Source: VXNE01 sp963668365 (GTDB lineage Bacteria > Pseudomonadota > Gammaproteobacteria > Pseudomonadales > Azotimanducaceae). Taken from it: a stretch of DNA of 64,000 nucleotides. Both the position numbers and the translations under genes were made by a program. This document shows positions 24,995 to 33,766 of this stretch, piece after piece. How positions within the stretch are numbered: position 1 is the first letter of the stretch; every line of letters begins with the position of its first letter. The notes beneath the pieces were generated by a model. The model was not told the DNA's origin. It saw nothing but the letters and a program-made list of their open reading frames with translations, and did not search any database. Location of the stretch: positions 4,526,001-4,590,000 of the forward strand of contig OY764266.1 in NCBI GenBank assembly GCA_963668365.1. The letters run 5' to 3'.

Positions 24995-25864
24995 TCACAT
25001 CCCTGCGGCATCCATGACCTGGGGGATTCGGCGCTCCCAGCCGATGGCCATGATGTGTACGCCATGGCACATCGGCGCCACACTTCTCACGATCGCCCCG
25101 GTTATGCCGATGCTGGTTTCGGCAGGGTTTTCGGCGCGTTCGAGTTCCCCGGTCAAGCGACCGGGAACGACGACGCCGGGGATCTTCTCGGTCATGTAGC
25201 GCGCCTGCCCGGCCGATTTCAGCATGATGATTCCCGCCAGGATGGGAACGTTGAAACCCTGGACCCGGTTCATGAACGCCTCGAAACCGGATGGATCGTA
25301 TACCGCATTGGTCTGGAAGAACTGCGCGCCCGCCTCGATCTTCTGCTCCATTCGCGCAATCTCTCTGCCGACATCGGGCACGGCCACGTTGACTACCGCG
25401 CCCCGATAGAAGTCCGGACCGTCCTTCACGCTGTTGCCCGAGAGATCGTGGCCCGATGCAAGGCTGCCGGCCGCCCTGAGAATGTCTTCCGCGGCCAGAT
25501 CGAAGACCGGCTTCGCTTCGGGATGATCTCCGGCGGCCGGGGGATCGCCGCTCATGCAGAGAATGTTGGCCACCCCCAGCGCATGGGCAGCCAGCATGTC
25601 CGCCTGAATGGCCAGCCGGTTCCGGTCCCGGCCCGCGATCTGCTGGGTCGATTCGATCCCCCGGTCGGCCAGCAGGTGCGCGACCGCGATCGGCGCCATC
25701 GCCATTCTCGATGCCGCCGAATCGGTCAGATTGAACGCGGTGACCAAGTGCCTCAGCGCTTCTCCGGCATCGAGCAGGGCACGTAGATCGGTGCCCTTGG
25801 GCGGGTTCAATTCCGCCGTGAGGGTGAAGTCGTTGTTCGCCAGCGACTCAGAAAGCTTGCTCAT
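24995..25864 (-). CDS. Methylenetetrahydrofolate reductase family protein
   Basis: The ATG at 25864 starts MSKLSESLANNDFTLTAELN, giving 289 residues, the usual size of bacterial MetF-like proteins. A longer frame upstream is artefact. TIM-barrel features include AELNPPKGTD, an NLTDSAASRMAM loop, NILCMSGDPP, AGAQFFQTNAVYD and VPILAGIIMLKS. They match the FAD-dependent methylenetetrahydrofolate reductases that make 5-methyl-THF. The N-terminal motif is AELNPPKG rather than the EFFPPK of canonical MetF, so this may be the divergent C1-metabolism subfamily. It is convergent with dsbA, 21 bp apart; direct repeat A lies upstream of its start. Confidence 0.8.
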   Translation of the reverse strand: MSKLSESLANNDFTLTAELNPPKGTDLRALLDAGEALRHLVTAFNLTDSAASRMAMAPIAVAHLLADRGIESTQQIAGRDRNRLAIQADMLAAHALGVANILCMSGDPPAAGDHPEAKPVFDLAAEDILRAAGSLASGHDLSGNSVKDGPDFYRGAVVNVAVPDVGREIARMEQKIEAGAQFFQTNAVYDPSGFEAFMNRVQGFNVPILAGIIMLKSAGQARYMTEKIPGVVVPGRLTGELERAENPAETSIGITGAIVRSVAPMCHGVHIMAIGWERRIPQVMDAAGM

Positions 25865-25927
25865 GCGCGATCCCGAAGAAAGGTCAAGGCGCCCGCCCGG
25901 CATGGCACCCGGTCTGTCAGCCGATGA

Positions 25928-26016
25928 TTGCACTCGCGCTGCGCTGGCTGCAATTGCATTGTGACGTCGAAGCGGGACTTTTGCCGGCTTCCCGCCGCGG
26001 CCGCGAGCAAGTCGAC
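25928..26016 (+). repeat. Direct repeat A beside the ABC transporter pair
   Basis: This ~89-bp intergenic block aligns with 30239–30326 in the same orientation. Shared cores are TTGCACT-C/T-GC-G/A-CTGCGC, ATTGCATTGTGAC and GCGGGACTTT, with a terminal TCGAC. It contains the perfect palindrome TGCAATTGCA. It lies between metF and the 3' end of the ABC genes; no gene is seen in it. Confidence 0.65.
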
Positions 26017-26055
26017 GTCGTCGCGGCGATCGTACGCGATGTTGCGCGTTCGCCC

Positions 26056-28101
26056 CTACGGACTCGTTCCGGGTTGCCCTGACTGCAGTTCCACGAAGCG
26101 GCGGTACGCCCCTTGTTCCCGTCGCATCAATTCCTCGTGGCTGCCCGTCTCCACCAGCACGCCTTCGTCGAGGAAGGCGATCTTGTGCGCTCGGCGAATC
26201 GTCGAGAGCCGGTGCGCGATGACCACCAGGAGCCTGTCCTCGGCGATCCGATCCAGCGAGTCGAACAACTCCTGCTCGGTTCCGGGATCCAACGCCGAGG
26301 TCGGCTCGTCGAGAATCAGGACCCTGGCGTCGCGCACCAGCCCACGCGCGATGCACAGGCGCTGCTGCTGGCCCACCGACAACGTGTTGCCGGACAAGCC
26401 CAGCGCGGTGTCGATGCCCTCCGGCATTTCACGCACAAAGGACATGCACCCGGCGAGTTCCAGGGCGCGAAGCATGTCGTTCTCGCTGGCGTCCCCGTTC
26501 GCCAACAGCAGGTTCTCGCGAATGCTCTCGGCAAGCAGCAGGTGCTCCTGGAAAACGTAGGCGACATGGCTGCGCACACTGTCGATGTCGAGGGAGGCGA
26601 GGTCCCGCCCATCGATCAGCACGCGCCCCCGCGTCGGTGTCAGGAAGCCGGGAATCAGGGAGCCAAGGGTTGTTTTCCCTGCGCCCGACGGACCAACAAT
26701 GGCGACGATCTCGCCCACGCGCATCTCGAGGGAAACACCCGATAGCGCCCGCCGACCATCCGGGTGCACGTACTCCGCATCATCGATCTCGACACCCTCG
26801 GCGATGGTCGCCAACTCGACACCCCCCGTGTGGTCGTCGTCGGATGCGTAGTCGATGAAGAAAAAGATGCGCCGCGCCGGCGCCAGTTTTGTCTGCAGAT
26901 TGAGCCAGAAAGAGCCGATCTCGATGGGAACGAAGACGATCCCGAAGAACATGCCGAACAGGACGCCGAAGTCTCCCGGGGACATGCTTCCCTCGATGAT
27001 CCCATCGGTGACGATGATCACCACCCAGAGTGCGATGGCGACTACAGCGACGGCCGCACCGATGAACAGCAGCAAGCCGACGACCAGCGCGACCCGTTCC
27101 CTGAAGTACGACTCGAGGCTTCGCGTCGCGAACTTCCGCGCTTCGGCGCGCATGCCACCGAGACTCTGCACGGCGTCGATGCTGCCCACCGTCTCCTCCA
27201 TGGCATTGGTGGTCGCCGAACCCGCCGAGCGCTTGGTCTGGTTGATCCGGCGCATGAGTCTCGATGCCGGGAATGTCACCGCGAACACCAGCGGCAACGC
27301 CGCCCACGCGAGCCAGACGAGTTCGGGCGCGGTGGCGGCGTACGAGTACTGGATGAGGTACATGTTCACCAAGCCGGTCAGGATGGCGGTGCCCAGGGTC
27401 AGTGTCGGGTCCAGTGCCGCCCAGGGAATGCTCGCGGTATCGTAGAGCACGCGGTAGAGCGAATCACCGGTGCGTTTCTCGGCGAGCACCGCCATCGGCA
27501 GCCGAGTGAGACGCTGGAACAATCGGGTTCTGAGGTGGTTGGCGAGGCGCTGGCTCAGCCGCACGCCGACCGCGTACTCCGCGAGCCCCCACAGACCGCT
27601 CGATTCGCTGTACGAGCCGCTGATCTTGTTCTCGGCAGTGGCTGTCTCGTCCTGGCCGGTAAACGAACTGCCGAACAGTCCCACGTTCAACTCGCCCGCC
27701 CGCATCCCGATGAGGATGAGGCCCGCAAGGTAGCCCATGGCAAGGGCGAACATGATCTCCAGGGGCGTCATGCCATCGAGGAAGGCGATGATCGGCTGCA
27801 TGAATGGCGGATACGGCACGTCGGTTTCGCCGATGGGTTCCTGAAGGATCACGTTGTCGATCACGATCTTCGCGATCCATGGCATGAACAGTTGAAAGAA
27901 CAGGGTGCCCGTCTGAAGCGCGAACTTCGCGGCGAACAGCGCTTTCACCTCACCGAGCAACTTGAGGCACCGCCACAGCAGACTCGCCGCCTCCGCCGAC
28001 GAGATCTCGGTCTCGACGTCGATGCGGTCGTCGTGGTGATGTTCGCCGACAAACCGGTCGACGACGTTGCCGGTCCCGGCTGGCGCCGCTTCTTCAGACA
28101 C
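26056..28101 (-). CDS. ABC transporter half-subunit (membrane-NBD fusion) 2
   Basis: A GTG start at 28101 overlaps the end of the upstream ABC gene by 8 bp and gives 681 residues. The N-terminal half is an exporter-type six-helix membrane domain with a histidine/aspartate-rich cytoplasmic leader (GEHHHDD). The C-terminal nucleotide-binding domain has Walker A (GPSGAGKTT), the signature LSVGQQQR instead of LSGGQ, Walker B VLILDEPTSALD and the H-loop VIAHRLSTI. All catalytic elements look present. It presumably forms a heterodimer with the upstream gene product and exports lipid, peptide or drug-like substrates; the substrate is not readable. No accessory periplasmic or outer-membrane genes are adjacent. 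Confidence 0.88.
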   Translation of the reverse strand: MSEEAAPAGTGNVVDRFVGEHHHDDRIDVETEISSAEAASLLWRCLKLLGEVKALFAAKFALQTGTLFFQLFMPWIAKIVIDNVILQEPIGETDVPYPPFMQPIIAFLDGMTPLEIMFALAMGYLAGLILIGMRAGELNVGLFGSSFTGQDETATAENKISGSYSESSGLWGLAEYAVGVRLSQRLANHLRTRLFQRLTRLPMAVLAEKRTGDSLYRVLYDTASIPWAALDPTLTLGTAILTGLVNMYLIQYSYAATAPELVWLAWAALPLVFAVTFPASRLMRRINQTKRSAGSATTNAMEETVGSIDAVQSLGGMRAEARKFATRSLESYFRERVALVVGLLLFIGAAVAVVAIALWVVIIVTDGIIEGSMSPGDFGVLFGMFFGIVFVPIEIGSFWLNLQTKLAPARRIFFFIDYASDDDHTGGVELATIAEGVEIDDAEYVHPDGRRALSGVSLEMRVGEIVAIVGPSGAGKTTLGSLIPGFLTPTRGRVLIDGRDLASLDIDSVRSHVAYVFQEHLLLAESIRENLLLANGDASENDMLRALELAGCMSFVREMPEGIDTALGLSGNTLSVGQQQRLCIARGLVRDARVLILDEPTSALDPGTEQELFDSLDRIAEDRLLVVIAHRLSTIRRAHKIAFLDEGVLVETGSHEELMRREQGAYRRFVELQSGQPGTSP

Positions 28102-30037
28102 CGGAGAGTTCTCCCACCGCAGCTTCGACGAACCGCCGATAGCGACCGCCGTTCCGGAGCAGAGAGTCGTGATCCCCGACCTCCACCGGTCGCCCTTGTT
28201 CCAGGAACACGATCTGATCCGCGTTGCGAATCGTGGCAATGCGGTGGGTGATCAGAAACACCACCCGGTCCCTGCCCCATTGTCGGAGGTTGCGCATGAC
28301 GGCAAGCTCGGTCTCGGCATCGAGCGCGGCGGTCGGCTCGTCGAGGATGAGGATCGGTGTATTCCTGACGATGGCCCGGGCCAGCGACAGGCGCTGCCGC
28401 TGTCCGGAAGAGAGCTTGCCGCCACGTTCGCCCAGTTCGGTGTCGTAGCCGGCTTCGAGTTCGCGGATGAATTTGTCGGCGCACGCCACCCGGGCGGCGG
28501 CCTCGATATCGCCGCGCTTCGGACTCCGCGCCGCGTAGCCGATGTTGTCGGCAACGCTTCCGGCGAACAGCACGTTTCGCTGCAACGCGATGGCCGCGCT
28601 CTTCCGGATATCGTCGACGCGGAGCATTCTCAAGTCCGTGTCGTTGATCAAGACCCGCCCCAGGTCCGGGTCGTAGAGTCGCAACAGCAGCGACACGAGG
28701 GTGGATTTGCCCGCGCCGCTACCCCCCACTATCGCGGTGATCGTTCCCGACCGCGCCACGAGGTCGACGCCCTGCAGCACGGGAAGCGCCGGATCATAGG
28801 CGAAGCGGACGTCCTGCCAGGACACCGACTCGACCGGCATCGGGAAACGCTCGGGCTGGTCCGGATCGACGATGTCGGCTTCGAGTTCCAGCAGGTAGAA
28901 CGCTCTCTCGATCCCAATGAAGAGATCCTGCAGGCGGGCCCAGGCGCCGACCAGTCCCGTGGCCCCGAACAACGCGCCACCGAGTCTTTCACGCGCGTCC
29001 TGGAACGCACCGAGATTCCACACGGCGAAGCCGATCACCGTCACCGCGGCGGCGCCGAGAAACGTCTCCCGTTCGCCGAGCACCCAGTAGACGATCACGT
29101 ATTCGGCGCCGATCGTCACCAGGGCGGCGATCCCGGTCACTGCGATCTCCAGCACGGCGATGGTCATGCGCAGGGTGTACGCCGCATCCAGGGCACGATG
29201 CGAATCCTCGTCGAATCGCTCGAGAACCCTCCCTTCGCCCTTGTTCGCCTTGACGATTCGGAGCGCGATCATGATTTCCTGCAGCCGTGAGGTGAGGTTG
29301 CTGAAGGCGACGCGGTTCGCAAGCGCCCGTTCACGCAGGAGCCTGGTCGCCCAAGCCGCCAGGAGGATCATCGGCACCACCGCCAGCACGGCGGCCAACG
29401 CGATTCTCGGGTCGAAGAAGCACAGGAAAGCCAGCGCCAGGACGATATTGTAGAGCGCCGCCGCCGGGCCCACGAAGGTCTCCTGGACAAGGCTCGTGAT
29501 CGTCGCGCTGTCCTGGTAGATGCGGAAGATGGCATCGCCGACCCGGGACTGGCTGTGGTACTTCAGCGACAGGTGTTCCGCCTTGGAGATCATCGCCACG
29601 CGCAGGTTCTGGTTGATCATCTGCCAGATCCAGATGTTGTAGTACAGGAGGATCCCGACCAGCGGAGCGAACACCAGGAGAAGTCCGGCTCCCCAGATCA
29701 TGGTGCGGGTCCTGACGGTCTTGCGCTGCGATTCGGTCAGAAGCTCGCGCTCGTTGACGTTGTCGGCGATGTCGTCGAGGACGAACGACTCGTCCACGAA
29801 CAGCAGTTGCGCCTGCACCGGCTGCAGCTTGTCGCCCACCAGGATCTTGTTGCTGAACAAATCCGTGCCGAGCAATCCGAGGACGAACAGGGCAGCGGAA
29901 ACGAGAGCGGCAGCGACGAGGAGGAGAATGAGATGCTTGAGCATGGGCCGGATGAACGGCCAGCACTTGAGGGCAAGCTGCAATATCCGCCGCGCGCAGA
30001 TCGGCGGCAGATCCGCCAGGGTCTCGGTGCTCGCCAT
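28094..30037 (-). CDS. ABC transporter half-subunit (membrane-NBD fusion) 1
   Basis: Translation from the ATG at 30037 gives 647 residues. TM1 (LILLLVAAALVSAALFVLGL) and TM2 are separated by an unusually long extracytoplasmic loop of roughly 70 residues (LVGDKLQPVQAQLLFVDESF and onward). Four further helices follow, then an NBD with Walker A GGSGAGKST, signature LSSGQRQR, Walker B ILILDEPTAALD and H-loop LITHRIAT. It is the first gene of a two-gene unit with its partner overlapping by 8 bp, which indicates a heterodimeric exporter. The large TM1–TM2 loop is uncommon in ABCB-type exporters and may contact a periplasmic partner. Confidence 0.88.
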   Translation of the reverse strand: MASTETLADLPPICARRILQLALKCWPFIRPMLKHLILLLVAAALVSAALFVLGLLGTDLFSNKILVGDKLQPVQAQLLFVDESFVLDDIADNVNERELLTESQRKTVRTRTMIWGAGLLLVFAPLVGILLYYNIWIWQMINQNLRVAMISKAEHLSLKYHSQSRVGDAIFRIYQDSATITSLVQETFVGPAAALYNIVLALAFLCFFDPRIALAAVLAVVPMILLAAWATRLLRERALANRVAFSNLTSRLQEIMIALRIVKANKGEGRVLERFDEDSHRALDAAYTLRMTIAVLEIAVTGIAALVTIGAEYVIVYWVLGERETFLGAAAVTVIGFAVWNLGAFQDARERLGGALFGATGLVGAWARLQDLFIGIERAFYLLELEADIVDPDQPERFPMPVESVSWQDVRFAYDPALPVLQGVDLVARSGTITAIVGGSGAGKSTLVSLLLRLYDPDLGRVLINDTDLRMLRVDDIRKSAAIALQRNVLFAGSVADNIGYAARSPKRGDIEAAARVACADKFIRELEAGYDTELGERGGKLSSGQRQRLSLARAIVRNTPILILDEPTAALDAETELAVMRNLRQWGRDRVVFLITHRIATIRNADQIVFLEQGRPVEVGDHDSLLRNGGRYRRFVEAAVGELSGV

Positions 30038-30238
30038 GCCTACCGGACCTACTCGCGCACGACCACAGCACCCGCGCAACCCCGACCGACGCCGGGTTCC
30101 GGCGAGTCAATGGCCACTATGCGGGGCATCCCCGACTCGGTCGCAAGCTTCGGCATCGGAACAGTCTGACAGATTCGTGTCGGTCTCGTGGGCCGTCGTG
30201 CATTCGATCGATTCGACCGGTGCAATCGTTCCGAAGAC

Positions 30239-30326
30239 TTGCACTTGCACTGCGCCGACTGCGATTGCATTGTGACCTTGAATTGGCGGGACTTTGCGGG
30301 CTCCCCGCAGCCGTGAGCATTTCGAC
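30239..30326 (+). repeat. Direct repeat B beside the ABC transporter pair
   Basis: The partner of the block at 25928–26016, same orientation. It shares TTGCACTTGCACTGCGC, ATTGCATTGTGACC, GGCGGGACTTT and a TTTCGAC end. It lies in the 314-bp gap between the ABC genes and the carboxylase gene, which otherwise holds only the divergent promoter region. The palindrome is slightly degenerate here (TGCGATTGCA). Confidence 0.65.
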
Positions 30327-30351
30327 ACGGTAGGACCATCGAGGAGGATTG

Positions 30352-33300
30352 GTGACCTTGCACAAGCGCGTTCTGATCGCCAACCGGGGCGAGATAGCCA
30401 TTCGCATCGCCAAGGCCGCATCGGCCCTGGGCATGGAGTCGGTCGGCGTCTACGCGCCGGCCGATTCGCTTTCGCTGCACACGCGGTTCACCACCGAAGC
30501 GCGCCGCATCGGCCACGATGACGGCGACCCGCTGAGCGCCTATCTCGACGCCGAAGACCTGGTCACCGCGGCGGTCGAAAGCGGATGCGATTGCGTTCAC
30601 CCCGGCTATGGGTTCCTGTCGGAGAGTCCGCACCTGGCGCAATTGTGCGCGGATGCCAGCCTGCAGTTCATTGGCCCGTCGGCAGAAGTGCTGGCACTCT
30701 TCGGCGACAAGGTGCGCGCCCGCGAACTGGCGCGCGCAGCCGGAATCCCGGTTATTTCCGGAAGCGAAGCGCCGATTGCGACGCCGAAGGCGGGCGTCAG
30801 ACTGGCGTCGAAACTCGGCTACCCGATCATGTTGAAGGCTTGCGCCGGCGGCGGCGGGAGAGGCATGCGCGCGGTCGAGACGGCGAACGATCTCGAGGCG
30901 GCTTTCGAAAGCTGCCAGCGCGAAGCCGAGGCCGCCTTCGGTGACGGTCGCCTCTTCATGGAACGCCTGCTGCAGCGCCCCAGGCACATCGAAGTGCAGG
31001 TGCTTGCCGACAGCGGCGGCAACGTCGTGCACCTGCACGAGCGGGACTGCTCAGTGCAGCGACGAAACCAGAAGGTCATCGAGGTGGCGCCCGCAGAATC
31101 ACTTGCCGACGAAACGCGAAACAGGCTCCTCGCCGATGCGGTCCGCCTTGCGCGGGCGGCGGACTACGTCAACGCAGGCACGGTCGAGTTCCTGGTCGTG
31201 CCGGAGACCGGTGAGTACTACTTCATCGAATGCAATCCGCGCATCCAGGTCGAGCACACGGTCACGGAGCAGGTTACCGGCATCGATATCGTCGAAGCGC
31301 AGTTTCGCGTCGCCGCGGGCGCGTCGCTGCATGACTTGGGCATCGGCGATCAGAAAGCGGTCGGCTCGCCGCGCGGGTTCGCCGTCCAGGCGCGCGTCGT
31401 CGCCCGAGGCGGCGGCGCCATCACCGCCTACAAGGAACCGTCCGGACCCGGCGTGCGCGTGGACGCCTGCGGCTACGCGGGTTACGCGCCGCCGCCGCAG
31501 TTCGATCCCCTGCTGGCGAAAGTCATCGGCGCATCGAACTCTTCCGGGAGTTTCGCGTCCGCCGTGGACCGCACGCTGCGGTCACTCGAAGAGTTCCACA
31601 TCGCCGGGCTGCCTACCAACCTGGCGGAGCTGCGCGGCGTCCTTTCGCATCCGGAGGTTCGGGGCGGAGACGCCAGGACTTCCCTTTTGGCCGAAACGCC
31701 ATCCATCACGCCGCCCGACGCCGCCGCGAGCAACGCGATAGGCCTGCTTGACCGCCAGGCGGCCCTGCGGGGAGGCATGGCAGCGGAACTCGGCACGGGG
31801 ACAAACAAACCTGGCCTCGCGGCCGCAGATGGGCAACGCGCCGTCGAGTGTCCGATTGCAGGGACCGTTATCGAGTGCCGAGCCGCGGCCGACAGTCGCG
31901 TGGCAACGGGCGACACGTTGCTCGTGGTCAGCGCCATGAAAATGGAGACCGTCGTCTCGGCACCCTGCGCCGGCGTTGTCGCAGCAGCGGAATCGCTATC
32001 TCCGGGAGAAAACGTTGCCGCCGGACAAGTGGTCGCGTTGATAGATCCGGCATCGACCGAGACAGGCGGTGACCTCGGCGCAGATACCGCCGACGGCACC
32101 TGGGCTCCGCTGCTCGATGACATACGCGCCATGCAAGGTCTGGCAAACAAGCGGCTGGCGCCGGGTTCGACCGATCCGGGCGTCGTGCGGCAGCGTAGTC
32201 GCGGCAAACTGACCTGCCGCGAGCGCATCGACCTGCTGCTGGACGACGGCACTTTTCGCGAGATCGGCAGCGTAGCCGGCTTCGCGTCGTATGACGATGA
32301 GGGTGAGGTCGTGGATTTCACGCCGGCCAACCATGTCGGGGGCTGGGGCAAGATCGATACCCGTTCAGTGGTGGTCTGCGCCGACGACTTCACTTCCCGG
32401 GGCGGCCACGCGGACGGCGCCATCGGCGCCAAGAGCCGCCACCTCGATCAACTGGCCCTGGAGATGCGCGTGCCCTCGGTGCGCCTACTCGACGGTTCCT
32501 CCGGAGGCGGCAGCGTCGCCGCCATGGTTCCGGCGCAAAGGCAGGAGGGAGAAAGCACGGCCAAGGAAAGCACCGGCGCGATCAAGGCCGGGAGGCCGCG
32601 CGTCGCGGGCGGCGGCGGCTCGTATTTGCCCGGGCATCTCGGCAGCAGCATGTACACGGAACAGTTGAGCACTGTCCCGGTGGTCAACATGCTCCTCGGC
32701 AGCGTAGTCGGCATCGGCGCCGCAAAAGCGGTGCTTGGACACTTCTCGGTCATGGTCCGCGACATCGCGCAGCTATTCGTCGCCGGGCCGCCGGTCGTCA
32801 TCCACGCGATGGGTTACGACATCTCCAAGGAGGAACTCGGCGGCTGGCATATCCATTGCCGCAACGGCTCCGTGGACAACCTGGCGGAAAGCGAGGAAGA
32901 GGCGGCAGCCATGGCGCGGCGGTTCCTCTCCTATCTTCCTTCGAGCGTGTACGAAGCGCCGCCGGTGACATCGCCGAACCCCGACGACCCGCCTGAACGC
33001 CGAGAGGAGGAGTTGTTCGCGCTTATTCCGAGAGCGCGCACCACGACTTTCGACATCCGCAAGGCCATTCGCCTGATGGCGGACGTCGGCTCATTCTTCG
33101 AGATCGGTCCCCTCTGGGGCACGGACCAGGTGACGGGGTTCGTCCGCTTCAACGGCCACCCGATCGGCGTCATCGCCTCCGACAGCCAGCACCCGAACGG
33201 CGGCGCCCTGACCGCCGATGGCTGCGCCAAGCTGACACGCCATCTCGACCTCTGCGACCTGTTCCACCTGCCGATCCTGAACCTGGTAGACAACCCCGGC

Positions 33301-33759
33301 TTCGCGGTTGGCCTCGAGCATGAACTGGCGGGCACCATCCGCAGGGGCGGCGAGTGGATGGTCGCCTCCGCGCAGGCGAACGTACCCATTTTCACGGTGG
33401 TCATGCGGCGCAGCTTCGGCGTGGCGGGCAACAACTACGCGACGCCGAGGTCGCAGCCGTCGGTCCGCGTCGCCTGGCCCGCGGCGGACGTCGGCGGCAT
33501 TCCCCCCGAGGGCGGCATCGAAGCGGCCTACAAGCGGCAACTTGCGGAGTCCGACGACCCGGAGGCGCTGCGCGCGGAACTCATGGCGCGCATCGAAAGC
33601 GCCCGAGGGCCCGTCGGACCGCTTTCCCGGTTCCAGATCGAAGAAATGATCGACCCGCGAGACACGCGCAAGATGATCTGCGATTGGATCGAGACCGCCT
33701 ACAAACTGGTGTCGCAGCCGGCGCGACTGGTTCCGAGGACGCTGCGGTTCAGGCCCTGA
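30352..33759 (+). CDS. Single-chain biotin-dependent acyl-CoA carboxylase (BC-BCCP-CT)
   Basis: The GTG at 30352 follows GAGGAGG by about five bases; an in-frame TTG one codon earlier is too close. The 1135-residue protein fuses all three activities. Biotin carboxylase covers residues ~1–450 (RVLIANRGEIAIRI, GGGGRGMR, IECNPRIQVEHTVTEQ). A biotinyl domain has Lys530 in VSAMKMETVV. A carboxyltransferase covers ~590–1130 (GGGSVAAM, LVDNPGFAVGLEHE). This resembles the single-polypeptide long-chain acyl-CoA carboxylases (LCC) and not the split AccABCD. Substrate range is not predictable from sequence. Neighbouring acyl-CoA dehydrogenases suggest a degradative role, for example propionyl-, geranyl- or longer acyl-CoA. 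Confidence 0.85.
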   Translation: MTLHKRVLIANRGEIAIRIAKAASALGMESVGVYAPADSLSLHTRFTTEARRIGHDDGDPLSAYLDAEDLVTAAVESGCDCVHPGYGFLSESPHLAQLCADASLQFIGPSAEVLALFGDKVRARELARAAGIPVISGSEAPIATPKAGVRLASKLGYPIMLKACAGGGGRGMRAVETANDLEAAFESCQREAEAAFGDGRLFMERLLQRPRHIEVQVLADSGGNVVHLHERDCSVQRRNQKVIEVAPAESLADETRNRLLADAVRLARAADYVNAGTVEFLVVPETGEYYFIECNPRIQVEHTVTEQVTGIDIVEAQFRVAAGASLHDLGIGDQKAVGSPRGFAVQARVVARGGGAITAYKEPSGPGVRVDACGYAGYAPPPQFDPLLAKVIGASNSSGSFASAVDRTLRSLEEFHIAGLPTNLAELRGVLSHPEVRGGDARTSLLAETPSITPPDAAASNAIGLLDRQAALRGGMAAELGTGTNKPGLAAADGQRAVECPIAGTVIECRAAADSRVATGDTLLVVSAMKMETVVSAPCAGVVAAAESLSPGENVAAGQVVALIDPASTETGGDLGADTADGTWAPLLDDIRAMQGLANKRLAPGSTDPGVVRQRSRGKLTCRERIDLLLDDGTFREIGSVAGFASYDDEGEVVDFTPANHVGGWGKIDTRSVVVCADDFTSRGGHADGAIGAKSRHLDQLALEMRVPSVRLLDGSSGGGSVAAMVPAQRQEGESTAKESTGAIKAGRPRVAGGGGSYLPGHLGSSMYTEQLSTVPVVNMLLGSVVGIGAAKAVLGHFSVMVRDIAQLFVAGPPVVIHAMGYDISKEELGGWHIHCRNGSVDNLAESEEEAAAMARRFLSYLPSSVYEAPPVTSPNPDDPPERREEELFALIPRARTTTFDIRKAIRLMADVGSFFEIGPLWGTDQVTGFVRFNGHPIGVIASDSQHPNGGALTADGCAKLTRHLDLCDLFHLPILNLVDNPGFAVGLEHELAGTIRRGGEWMVASAQANVPIFTVVMRRSFGVAGNNYATPRSQPSVRVAWPAADVGGIPPEGGIEAAYKRQLAESDDPEALRAELMARIESARGPVGPLSRFQIEEMIDPRDTRKMICDWIETAYKLVSQPARLVPRTLRFRP

Positions 33760-33766
33760 TGCGGGC

